Shown here: positions 17,568 to 25,897 of the stretch, piece by piece
Layout: each line of letters begins with the position of its first letter
How positions within the stretch are numbered: position 1 is the stretch's first letter
Assembly (NCBI RefSeq): GCF_035969385.1
Contig: NZ_JAYKKJ010000005.1
Coordinates: forward strand, 1 to 64,000
DNA length: 64,000 nt
Origin: SELP01 sp035969385
Lineage (GTDB): Bacteria; Pseudomonadota; Alphaproteobacteria; Rhodobacterales; Rhodobacteraceae
Direction: 5' to 3'
Program-made: the position numbers and the translations under genes
Notes under the pieces: generated by a model
Seen by the model: only the letters and a program-made list of their open reading frames with translations
The model's database searches: none
What the model was told of the DNA's origin: nothing

Positions 17568-19649
17568 TTATGTTGCTTTGAAGATGTCGACTTTTGTCTC
17601 CAGGCACGGCCTGAGCGAGAAGTCATTTGCTCCAATCGCGAACCAGCCTTCCGGTCTCTGATAGAAGTCGAGACCTCGTCCGATCTTGATGATCCAGAAG
17701 TCATCGATCCTGATTTCCCGGTCATGAATTTTGCTGTCGATCTCAACTGAAAGTACGACGTCTCGCTCAAGCAGGCTCTGTTTGAGCTCTTCAATCTTGC
17801 TCTCCACCCCCGCAAGATCGGTGTTTTCATCATATCCGGTCAGTAGATGGATCTCTCGCACGGTCGGGCTTTTCACGACTGTCTCGCAAAAGCGCACAAA
17901 ATTCGCGATCTGATGGGGTGCACGAATGTACGGGTCTTCAATCGAAACCTTCTTCGCCTTTGCCAGGTATGGTCCGACGATCGTGTCGTAGGTATGCCCA
18001 ACGTCCCCATAGGCGATGGTGTAGTGCCGCTCTTCCGGGACTTCAGCTTCAACGGGCTGCGAAACTTCGGGTGAGATAGCTCTCTGTTGGGTCGCCACTT
18101 CCGGTTCTTTGATCTCAACCATTTTCGGTCGAGAGGCCTTTCCGGAAAGCGTGCGGCGCGCAGGTTCGAGCGTCGCGGCAATACCTTTAGTCTCCGGGCA
18201 ATGAACCACCACCTCACGACCATCTGGCGCGAAATAGGAAAGGTTTATCAACGCAAACTCGTCATCTGGTTTGCGCTTGTTCATCTGCTCCTTCACGCGA
18301 CGACGACACTCAATCGCGTACTCGACGTACTCGAAGAAATCCTCGTCGCTGGGAGCGCCGTCGGGATGGAGGATTTTCAAGAACGCGCAGAGCGTCTTCT
18401 TGATACCCTTCTCATCGCGCCCCTCGACATTGCTCCCAAGCTTCACCCGGCTTGAGACCTCTTCGTATCTGTTATTGTGCTTGAGCTGGTAGTGAAACGC
18501 TTCAGCCAAGTAGTCCGTGATTAGCCCAAAGCGGTCTGTCAAGTACGCGCTGCTTGTCTTGGGCATCTCCCAGCCAGGCAAGTAGCAGGCAAAGCGGTCC
18601 ATCACGGCCAGATCGAACTCAGCAGGGAGCGGTAGGAAGAGGTCGTGCTCGGATGAACGAACGATTTGTTCCACCGACTGATCGATGTTTCCCACGAAGG
18701 CCATGCTCGCATTGGCAATGATCTCGACACCCCTCGAGAACCGACCATTGGCCATGAAGTCCTTCATGATTTGGATGGTATCTGGGTCTTTGATCTTGAT
18801 CCCACCAACCTCGTCGAAAGCAACGGTATCCCAGAAGCCAACAAGCCCGATCTTGTTGCGGGCATTGTTGTAAAACAGCGTTGCCTTCGTCGCTTGGCCG
18901 CCGCTGATCAGCGTCGAGTACGGGGAAAATTCACTAAAGAAGTACGACTTCCCGGTGCCGCGCGGACCAAGCTCGACAAAGTTGAAATTAGCCTCAACGA
19001 GGGGCGCGAGCCTAGCAATGAAGTGCAGCTTTTCCCTATGTGACAGCGTGCCTGGTTCGAGGCCGACCGACCTCAGGACCACGTCCAGCCATTCGTCTCT
19101 CGTAAGCTTTGAACGGCCTTCCTTGTAGGCTTCGAAGTCGAAGCGACTCAGCTGGATGGGACGCAAGTCTTCTACGTAGAAGGCGTAGTTGTCCTCGTCG
19201 ATATCGTTGTGTGCGATGGTCACCTCAGCCCAGATACCGCCTTCAAGAAGTCGATCGATGTCGCGGTAGAACTTCTCGGCGATGGCGACTTTTTGGGATG
19301 CAAAGTTCTCGAGCGCTGCCCAATGACGCTTGTCCTTCTCGACGTAGCGCACATGCACCTTGTCGATGAATTTGTGCCTGCCCTTTACGGCAACCCGAGA
19401 TTGAGCGGCATTTGCTTCGTCAGGGCGAACGTAGTTCTCATCAAGCGTCGCTAGAACGGCTTCCATACCGGCTTGGATTTCCGCTGGTTCGTTGCTTGCG
19501 CAATACCGTGCCAAAAGGAACTCCAGGACGAACGTAGGCACGTTCGTCCCTTTCTTAATGCGATGCAGTAGGTCCTTGCGGACGACCTTGCCGTCGAAGA
19601 CCTCGTTGAGCTTCTTGTCGAGGTCATCCATTTCCATTTCAAACGGCAT
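17568..19649 (-). CDS. brxL: BREX Lon-like ATPase BrxL with a C-terminal MIT_C-like domain
   Basis: A 693-residue AAA+ protein, last gene of the BREX operon. Residues 1-470 match BrxL: Walker A GPRGTGKS at 228-235, Walker B VAFDEVGG around 277-284, and the LKILHPDGAPSDEDFFEYVEYAIECRRRVKEQ segment near 424-455. The tail differs: residues about 543-693 (HYTIAYGDVGHTYD to the end) end with IHDREIRIDDFWIIKIGRG and LRPCLETKVDIF, strikingly like the C-terminal domain of eukaryotic MITD1 (MIT_C, phospholipase-D-like fold). I see no Lon Ser/Lys protease dyad. BrxL multimers bind DNA and are needed for phage exclusion in type 1 systems. The start at 19649 has GGAGAC upstream and overlaps pglZ by 11 bases. 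Confidence 0.88.
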   Translation of the reverse strand: MPFEMEMDDLDKKLNEVFDGKVVRKDLLHRIKKGTNVPTFVLEFLLARYCASNEPAEIQAGMEAVLATLDENYVRPDEANAAQSRVAVKGRHKFIDKVHVRYVEKDKRHWAALENFASQKVAIAEKFYRDIDRLLEGGIWAEVTIAHNDIDEDNYAFYVEDLRPIQLSRFDFEAYKEGRSKLTRDEWLDVVLRSVGLEPGTLSHREKLHFIARLAPLVEANFNFVELGPRGTGKSYFFSEFSPYSTLISGGQATKATLFYNNARNKIGLVGFWDTVAFDEVGGIKIKDPDTIQIMKDFMANGRFSRGVEIIANASMAFVGNIDQSVEQIVRSSEHDLFLPLPAEFDLAVMDRFACYLPGWEMPKTSSAYLTDRFGLITDYLAEAFHYQLKHNNRYEEVSSRVKLGSNVEGRDEKGIKKTLCAFLKILHPDGAPSDEDFFEYVEYAIECRRRVKEQMNKRKPDDEFALINLSYFAPDGREVVVHCPETKGIAATLEPARRTLSGKASRPKMVEIKEPEVATQQRAISPEVSQPVEAEVPEERHYTIAYGDVGHTYDTIVGPYLAKAKKVSIEDPYIRAPHQIANFVRFCETVVKSPTVREIHLLTGYDENTDLAGVESKIEELKQSLLERDVVLSVEIDSKIHDREIRIDDFWIIKIGRGLDFYQRPEGWFAIGANDFSLRPCLETKVDIFKAT

Positions 19650-22167
19650 AGTCAGTCTCCAGATCAAGGCTGGCGTAGGCGGCCATCGTTACCGGATCGA
19701 GGGCCTTCAGCCTAAATTTTCCTTCAAACTCAGGCTCCATGCGAATGGGGATTTGTTTGCTCTCGCCGGGCCGCAGCGTGATGGTTCGTGTGGCTGGGTT
19801 TACGTCCCCGCCTGGGCGCGGCTCTCCTACGACATCATCTTGTGCGGACTGAGCTTCGAGAAGGACCTCAATGTTTTTGTCCTGTGTGAACATGTCTTCA
19901 GACGATGCACTCACTTCCACTACCGGCACCCGCGTTGTGATCCGCTTAGCGCCACGCTTGTAGTTGAGCTCAACACGGAAGCTTCCGGAGCCCGACAGAT
20001 CCTTGGTATCCAGTCGCGCGACCAAGACCGGTACGATCGCCTCCGGCAGCGATACCCCTCCGTGAAAGTAAAGATGTCCTGCTCTGTAAGGAGCCATGCT
20101 CTTTGGCAAAGCGACTTGCTGATAGTCTCCACGCACCCCCAACTTGGCCGCATCGATTACAACACTATGATTGTCCGCGTTACCCGTTCCTAGGAACGCA
20201 CGGTCGTGTGCGTTTACGGCCCAATTGCCTTGTGGCTTCGAACAGACGTCGCCGTCAGATGCGTGCCCATTCAAGAAGAAGCCGTGATCTGTGGCGATAA
20301 CTGCGTCGTGGAAACCAAGCTCGCGCAGCTTGTGAAGGGCCACGCGAACAAGTTTCAGCGTGTTCGGGATGAGCCCGAGGGTGCTCTCCGGGTTGTTCTC
20401 GAGCTGACTGTCGATCTCAGTTGAGCGCAGCACGATAAGATCAACAGTCTTGGAAAGGCGCGGTTTCGCTTTTACGAAATCGCTTAGGGTCATTTCATGG
20501 AAGCGGTCACCCAACCGCTTCCTTAGAACATCCATACGCTGACTGACATTCGCGACTTTGGCATCACCAAGCCTGGGAACGAGCTTACCGGCCTCGTCTG
20601 TCAACCTGAGGTCTTCGCGCGCTCCAGGGAGGAGGCTTGCCATTCCAACTGGCGTGATGGTCGGAAGCTGCGCGTACGCCGCTTGAAGTTCAACCGGGCC
20701 ATCATCCGCAAGCCTTTTTTCAAGCGCTACACCGAGTTCGTAGCGCAGGGCATCTACAAGGATATAGGCGACCTTTCGACCGCTTTCCTTCAGCTTGCTC
20801 GCCACATGCTTGTCGTAGACATCGAGATTGCTCAGGCGTCCCTGCGGGGGCCAACCCGATGCTTCCAGATGCTTCACAAAGGCGGTCTGTACCTTCTCAG
20901 CGAGGCGTCTGTATTTTGACCTCGAGTACTCGACCACGTCAGACAAGAGGTCTTGATGATCCAAGAAATCGGAGAGCGCCTGCTCGAACTCCCTCTGAAG
21001 TCGATCAGTTTCCCTCAAGCTTGAAATGTAAAACTCAATCAGGGCGCTCTGTGACTTTGCGTGATCTGGGAGTTGTCGCTCGTTGTCGTCGCAACTCTCA
21101 ATCAAGGCGAAGCTAGCCTTGATCAACTCCCACTGTGCTTGGCTTTCTCCACGACCGATCCACACCGAATGCCCATGGGCTCCGATGGTGGCCCTCGCAG
21201 CGTTGAGGTCATTTTCAAGCAGGCCCTTGATGGCTCGCTTCAGGAAGGTCCGCTCTTCGAAGGGGAAAGTATCCCTGCTGCCCAGGTCTTCGATACTTGC
21301 GCATATCCTGTCTAGCGAGAGCTCTTGCTCGATTTGCTCGGCGCGTTCGATGTAGACATCTCGGCTCGCCGGACTGGTTCTCAACCTCTCGCAGACGTCC
21401 TCAATAATTGGTTTCGCTTCAGCAACAGCATGCGGAACGCCCTGGAGCTGCTCCGGTAGGTCCGCTGGCAAGTCGAAGACAAATTCGCTGAAGAGCACAA
21501 ACCGCCACAGCTCGTCAGAGATGGAACTCCAGGTCTTGCCTCTCGTCTTAACGCTCATGCCAAGCGTTGCGGATAGGAACTCCCGCGCTTCTTCGCTCCA
21601 TCCATCTTGAGCTTTGAGCGCCGCCGCTTGCTTCTCGCTTGGGGCGAGCAAGGCTTCAAGGATTTCACGTCCAGACTCGACCTTCAGCGCGGCGCGCAGT
21701 TGCGGCCAACTCGCACCGCTACCCACGGCGTCGACCACTGAAAATGTCGGACCACCTGGCGAGTTGGCAAAGACGCGCCTTATCTCCGTTGAGTGATCAG
21801 GCTTGGCGCGGAGGCAAAGACTTAGGTAGTCATCCCCGTCATCACGGGGAAACACCGCCCCGGCCTGCGCGTAGATCGAAAACGGATCGATCTGTTTCTC
21901 TTCATCAGTCTCTGGCCTTCGCTTAGGGACATAGACCAGCACAGCATCCAGCGTGCTCTTTGGTCGCCCGATATCCTGCAGGGCTTCAATGGCAGCCAGG
22001 CGGCTCTTGATGCTGCTGCTGCTTGCATCGACGACGCGAACACGTTCGTCTTCAAGGCTCGCGCACACGCTCTGGTATCGCCCGTCTGGATCGTAGACGA
22101 CCATACACCCCGCCTCGATCAGACGAGGGCGCAAGATGGTGTCACGGATGAAGGCGGCAATACTCAT
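19639..22167 (-). CDS. pglZ: BREX alkaline phosphatase-like protein PglZ
   Basis: An 842-residue protein of the PglZ family. The alkaline-phosphatase-superfamily core is in the second half: VDALRYELG near 472-479, a Thr-containing LPTITPVGMASLLPG loop (501-515) and the metal-binding ATDHGFFLNG (624-633). PglZ is the signature component of all BREX systems and interacts with PglX. The ATG at 22167 gives an ATGA overlap with the upstream pglX 3' part, implying coupled translation. Length matches type 1/6 PglZ proteins. Full length with no interruption seen. Confidence 0.93.
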   Translation of the reverse strand: MSIAAFIRDTILRPRLIEAGCMVVYDPDGRYQSVCASLEDERVRVVDASSSSIKSRLAAIEALQDIGRPKSTLDAVLVYVPKRRPETDEEKQIDPFSIYAQAGAVFPRDDGDDYLSLCLRAKPDHSTEIRRVFANSPGGPTFSVVDAVGSGASWPQLRAALKVESGREILEALLAPSEKQAAALKAQDGWSEEAREFLSATLGMSVKTRGKTWSSISDELWRFVLFSEFVFDLPADLPEQLQGVPHAVAEAKPIIEDVCERLRTSPASRDVYIERAEQIEQELSLDRICASIEDLGSRDTFPFEERTFLKRAIKGLLENDLNAARATIGAHGHSVWIGRGESQAQWELIKASFALIESCDDNERQLPDHAKSQSALIEFYISSLRETDRLQREFEQALSDFLDHQDLLSDVVEYSRSKYRRLAEKVQTAFVKHLEASGWPPQGRLSNLDVYDKHVASKLKESGRKVAYILVDALRYELGVALEKRLADDGPVELQAAYAQLPTITPVGMASLLPGAREDLRLTDEAGKLVPRLGDAKVANVSQRMDVLRKRLGDRFHEMTLSDFVKAKPRLSKTVDLIVLRSTEIDSQLENNPESTLGLIPNTLKLVRVALHKLRELGFHDAVIATDHGFFLNGHASDGDVCSKPQGNWAVNAHDRAFLGTGNADNHSVVIDAAKLGVRGDYQQVALPKSMAPYRAGHLYFHGGVSLPEAIVPVLVARLDTKDLSGSGSFRVELNYKRGAKRITTRVPVVEVSASSEDMFTQDKNIEVLLEAQSAQDDVVGEPRPGGDVNPATRTITLRPGESKQIPIRMEPEFEGKFRLKALDPVTMAAYASLDLETDYAV

Positions 22168-24008
22168 GCCCGATCCTCGGGTTCGACGTAGAGATGTTCC
22201 AGGTCGTGCGCGATGGCGAGGGATTTGTCTGTCTTGCACTTCTCGCGCACGCGGTCTGGCCAGTAGGCCATAGCCAGGTGCGCCCAATCGTAGTCACCCT
22301 TCTCCAACTTGGTCCACGTATCCTTCAGAACCTTCTGCCACGGCTTGTGACGGAATAGCTGCCAGAGCGGAGCAGCGCTTATCTGAACGCCGTCATCGTG
22401 GTTGGGACGGTAGGTCGGAGCGATCTCAAGGAGCGCGTCACGAAGCGCGATGAGTTCGAACTCAAGGTCCTGGAGTTTCTCCAATGCTTTCTCGTCTGAA
22501 CTAGAGCGAGCACTGCCTTTGTCGCGCAATGTTGCCAGGTCGCGTCGAACTTCATTCAGCTTTGGTTCAAGGAAATCATTCACAGCCGTGTAGAGCGTTT
22601 GGCTAGTCAGATCAGGATAGTAGAGCCAAAGAGTGTAGCTGCCTGTGTCAGTGGAGATCGGCCAGTAGATGGGGGCCTTGCGGCGACTCTTGCTGTACTG
22701 TCCCAGATGAAACTTGAAGAAATCGCGCTGTAGCCAGCGGCGTACATCTCCACGCGTTTCAGCATCGACGCGGGCGAGCACCTCTTCAATCAATCTGGAC
22801 AGATCATGCGGATGCCCTTGGTCCTCCACAAGGATACCGGCATGAGCATGAAACGGCTCTGCAAAATCAGTGAGCATCCCAGGACTTTTAGCTGGCAGGG
22901 GATCAAATGGCTCCGGCTCGGGTGGGGCTTCGCGCTCACCAGTAGCTAAACGCCAGTCGAAACGGCCAAAGGCGACTCCAACAGCCCAGCTGAATAGGCC
23001 TTCGGTTTGATCCACCGCGAAAGCATCCTCGTCGTCTTCACCAACCTCCGTCTCGCCCAAATCTTCGTCAGAGGAATCGGTCGGACCAAGAGCAGCGGCT
23101 CGGTCTGCATCATTGAACCCATAAAGTTCAAAGGCGATAATATCGATTTTGGCCTGAATGTCGTCGAGCACGCCTTCAATGTGCGACGGATCGTACTCCC
23201 CCAATCGCGCGCGAATTGCTGCAGGCAATGTGAATGCATGAGAGGTTTCATTGATTGAATCGAGAATACGTTTGAGTGTCCAAGACTGCCGGGTTAGCCC
23301 CTCCAAAATCGAGTTTTTTTCTCCATCAACATCTGGCATGGGTGTGCGCTGTATCACGCCAGCCTGCCAGGCGCGATGATCAGCTGTCATTGAGGCTAGT
23401 CTCTTGAATGGTGTGGAGTTGAGCAAGGCAAGTTCGGCAAGATTCGCTCCGTGGATTCCCATTCCAACTACAGAAAAGATACAGCCTTTAGGCAGGATGC
23501 GTGGAGCAAATCCAAGATTTGTGAAGCTTGTATATGTAAAACCGGGTAAGAAGTATCTATCTGCACCCCGCACTCTGGACTTTATGTTTCCCGTCTTCGG
23601 ATCAGAAAAATTTCGGAGCTCACGACCGTTTTCCCCCCATTTAACAAAAAGGTCGATATCTGCGTAGTAACTCGAATATGCTCCACCCTTCGCATACGGC
23701 TGCCATTTTGAATTCTCGGCATTCGAAGTTACTTCCCACCAAGCCCTAACAAAACGGAAATCATCCGCAGTGCCCAGACCTTGTGTGACACTGCGCCCGG
23801 CAGAGCCAAAAGAGGGGAATGTCTTGAAAAGACTTCTCACATTTGGCGAAACCCAATATGCGAAAGAGACCCCAGGTATGTCTTGGAAGCTTGAAGGGTC
23901 TACTTCGACATAACTGCTCAAAGCTTCACCAGAGCGAAAATCTTCTACTGCCTGCAGTAGATCTCGTGGCTTCTCTTGACTTTCGATCAGGCGGATAAAG
24001 CAGGTCAT
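22164..24008 (-). CDS. pglX: PglX C-terminal part (target-recognition half) as a separate reading frame
   Basis: A 614-residue protein matching the C-terminal half of BREX adenine methyltransferase PglX: the segment SFAYWVSPNVRSLFKTFPSF, the DDFRFVRAWWEV motif, RYFLPGFTYTSFTNLGFAPR and the late helical region with DRAAALGPT and DWRLATG are typical. It lacks the SAM-binding and NPPF motifs, which are in the preceding gene. It begins with ATG at 24008, overlapping that gene's stop as ATGA. Normally both halves form one protein of about 1200 residues. Either the two act as separate subunits, or ribosomes slip back one base on the AAAA before the stop, or the gene is frameshifted. Confidence 0.88.
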   Translation of the reverse strand: MTCFIRLIESQEKPRDLLQAVEDFRSGEALSSYVEVDPSSFQDIPGVSFAYWVSPNVRSLFKTFPSFGSAGRSVTQGLGTADDFRFVRAWWEVTSNAENSKWQPYAKGGAYSSYYADIDLFVKWGENGRELRNFSDPKTGNIKSRVRGADRYFLPGFTYTSFTNLGFAPRILPKGCIFSVVGMGIHGANLAELALLNSTPFKRLASMTADHRAWQAGVIQRTPMPDVDGEKNSILEGLTRQSWTLKRILDSINETSHAFTLPAAIRARLGEYDPSHIEGVLDDIQAKIDIIAFELYGFNDADRAAALGPTDSSDEDLGETEVGEDDEDAFAVDQTEGLFSWAVGVAFGRFDWRLATGEREAPPEPEPFDPLPAKSPGMLTDFAEPFHAHAGILVEDQGHPHDLSRLIEEVLARVDAETRGDVRRWLQRDFFKFHLGQYSKSRRKAPIYWPISTDTGSYTLWLYYPDLTSQTLYTAVNDFLEPKLNEVRRDLATLRDKGSARSSSDEKALEKLQDLEFELIALRDALLEIAPTYRPNHDDGVQISAAPLWQLFRHKPWQKVLKDTWTKLEKGDYDWAHLAMAYWPDRVREKCKTDKSLAIAHDLEHLYVEPEDRA

Positions 24009-25894
24009 TTTGCTTTCTCCAGCACATAAGCTGCCGCCTGGACCATTGCGTCGTCCATAATCCCATTCCCTAAGTCGGCAAGCGCTAACATCTTGGTGTC
24101 TTCCAGGATGGTTTTTTGCCTCCATTCCGTATAACTTGATAAAAGAAATGCTGTTCGCGATGTTATTGCCCCAATCAGGCCGGTAGTTCGAATCATATCG
24201 ACGGACCGCTCAACAAACATAGCGAGAATGTCTTGACGACTATTCGGGTGATTTCTGGTTAGGTATGTTTTTGTCGACGCGCATACTGCTCCAAACGGCG
24301 GATTCATAAGAACTACATCAAAAACGTAGCTCTGCATTTCGATCATGCGGAAACACTGCAAAGCGTCCTCCGCAAACAGCCGTCTCTTATAGCTTGTCTT
24401 CGCGCTATGCGCATAGCTGGATAGTGCCTCTCCAAGCCTATCTTCAGCCTTCTGCCACTGCATCTTATCTTCTTCTCGAAAGAGGTCGCCGTGCTCGCCA
24501 AATACTTGACGCACCAGGGCAGGCAATTCCTTCTCGACTTGCAGCAGTACTCCAAGCTCCGGCAGCCCCTTGAGCAAGAACAACGTCTTTTCGAACAGCT
24601 CTGCATCCAGCGGATCGAGTTCTTCCATGAACCGCTTGCGCAACTCGACTTCTGCAGGAGGTGCGACCGCTGCCACCACATTGCCATGCCCGACCTGAGG
24701 TCGATCCTTGGCCTTCACGCCTGCCTCATGCCAAGCGCGCTGCGCCCTGAGCCATAAAGCAAGCGACGCGATCTGCGCCGCGCGTGGGTCAATATCAACG
24801 CCGTAGATGTTGTGCTCGATGATCAGTCGCGGCACGTCGTGCAAGAACGCATCTTGATCGGCGTAGGTCTGACTGAGGGGCTTTAGCTCATCGCTGCCAC
24901 CAGTCTCCGTGTCCAGGCAGCCGGGGCCATGGGCCTGCTCCCAATCCCAGGCCTCACGGTAGATTTCCTGGAACAGGTCGAAGGCATAAAGCCCGAAATG
25001 CATGGAGCCACATGCAGGGTCGAGAAGCTTGATCGTACGCGGATCGCGAAGACGCTTGGCCGGCTCCGGATGTTCATCCGGCTTCACAAGAAGGTATTGG
25101 CACCTGTCGCGCAGGCTGGTCTCGCCGCCCGTCCAGTTAAACCAAAGCCTGCCAAGCGTGTTGTCGACGAGGAATTCCACCACATAGCGCGGCGTAAAGA
25201 ACTGGTTGCGGACTGCCAGTTCGCGGCTGTTGCGCGGGGCTTGAGACGCATCGCGCATCGCTTTGCGCTCTTCCTTCGAGTTGAAGTACTGGTAAATCCA
25301 ACCAATCGTCTCGTCCTCACCCCATAGCGGCTCGATCTCTCCGTGGTTGATGAGATCGATCACCTCGAGGAGCGCGGTCTCGCGAGGGAACAGGCGGCCT
25401 TGCGGCGAGAACCGGTCAAAGAGCCCGGGCAAATCCTGCGCCAACTCATCGAACACGCTTTGTAAGAAGACCCGATAGGCATCGCCAGTTTCACCGAGAC
25501 CAGTCCCAGCAAGGCGTGAGTAGAGTTGGAAGCCCTGAGACTGATAGCCGTTGCCGACAGTCTCGATTAGGAGACCGCGCGCCTCGGCCATACGCAAGGC
25601 CGCGAGCCGGTTGAAGATCGTAAAGGCCTGCTCTCGGACGATCCGGTCTAGGCCTGCTTTCGCGTCTGTGTCCGAACCAGCGCAATAGTGTTCAAGCGTG
25701 GCACGGAGAATACGCGCCGTCTCACGCTGTTGGTCGGTTATGTGACGTAGGCTTTCGAGCAAAGAGACCGTGCCCGAGTCAGGGTCCAATCCGTAGTCGT
25801 TCTGAAGCTGTCGCGTGAACTCCTCTTCCAGAATTCCACGAGCTGCGCTTACAAAGCGCTGAAGCGTATTGCGTGTGGACTGATCAAACGCCAT
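24005..25894 (-). CDS. pglX: PglX N-terminal part (adenine-specific methyltransferase domain)
   Basis: A 629-residue protein carrying the methyltransferase domain of BREX PglX. It has the SAM-binding motif DPACGS (292-297), the acidic motif YGVDIDPRAAQIASLALW near 364, and the catalytic NPPF (531-534) for N6-adenine methylation. The start at 25894 is 3 bases after the brxC stop. The frame ends AYVLEKAK-stop exactly where full-length PglX would continue into the target-recognition half, which follows in the -1 frame. PglX marks host DNA at a non-palindromic site and is required for defence in known systems; whether this half works depends on how the second half is made. Confidence 0.9.
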   Translation of the reverse strand: MAFDQSTRNTLQRFVSAARGILEEEFTRQLQNDYGLDPDSGTVSLLESLRHITDQQRETARILRATLEHYCAGSDTDAKAGLDRIVREQAFTIFNRLAALRMAEARGLLIETVGNGYQSQGFQLYSRLAGTGLGETGDAYRVFLQSVFDELAQDLPGLFDRFSPQGRLFPRETALLEVIDLINHGEIEPLWGEDETIGWIYQYFNSKEERKAMRDASQAPRNSRELAVRNQFFTPRYVVEFLVDNTLGRLWFNWTGGETSLRDRCQYLLVKPDEHPEPAKRLRDPRTIKLLDPACGSMHFGLYAFDLFQEIYREAWDWEQAHGPGCLDTETGGSDELKPLSQTYADQDAFLHDVPRLIIEHNIYGVDIDPRAAQIASLALWLRAQRAWHEAGVKAKDRPQVGHGNVVAAVAPPAEVELRKRFMEELDPLDAELFEKTLFLLKGLPELGVLLQVEKELPALVRQVFGEHGDLFREEDKMQWQKAEDRLGEALSSYAHSAKTSYKRRLFAEDALQCFRMIEMQSYVFDVVLMNPPFGAVCASTKTYLTRNHPNSRQDILAMFVERSVDMIRTTGLIGAITSRTAFLLSSYTEWRQKTILEDTKMLALADLGNGIMDDAMVQAAAYVLEKAK

Positions 25895-25897
25895 CGA

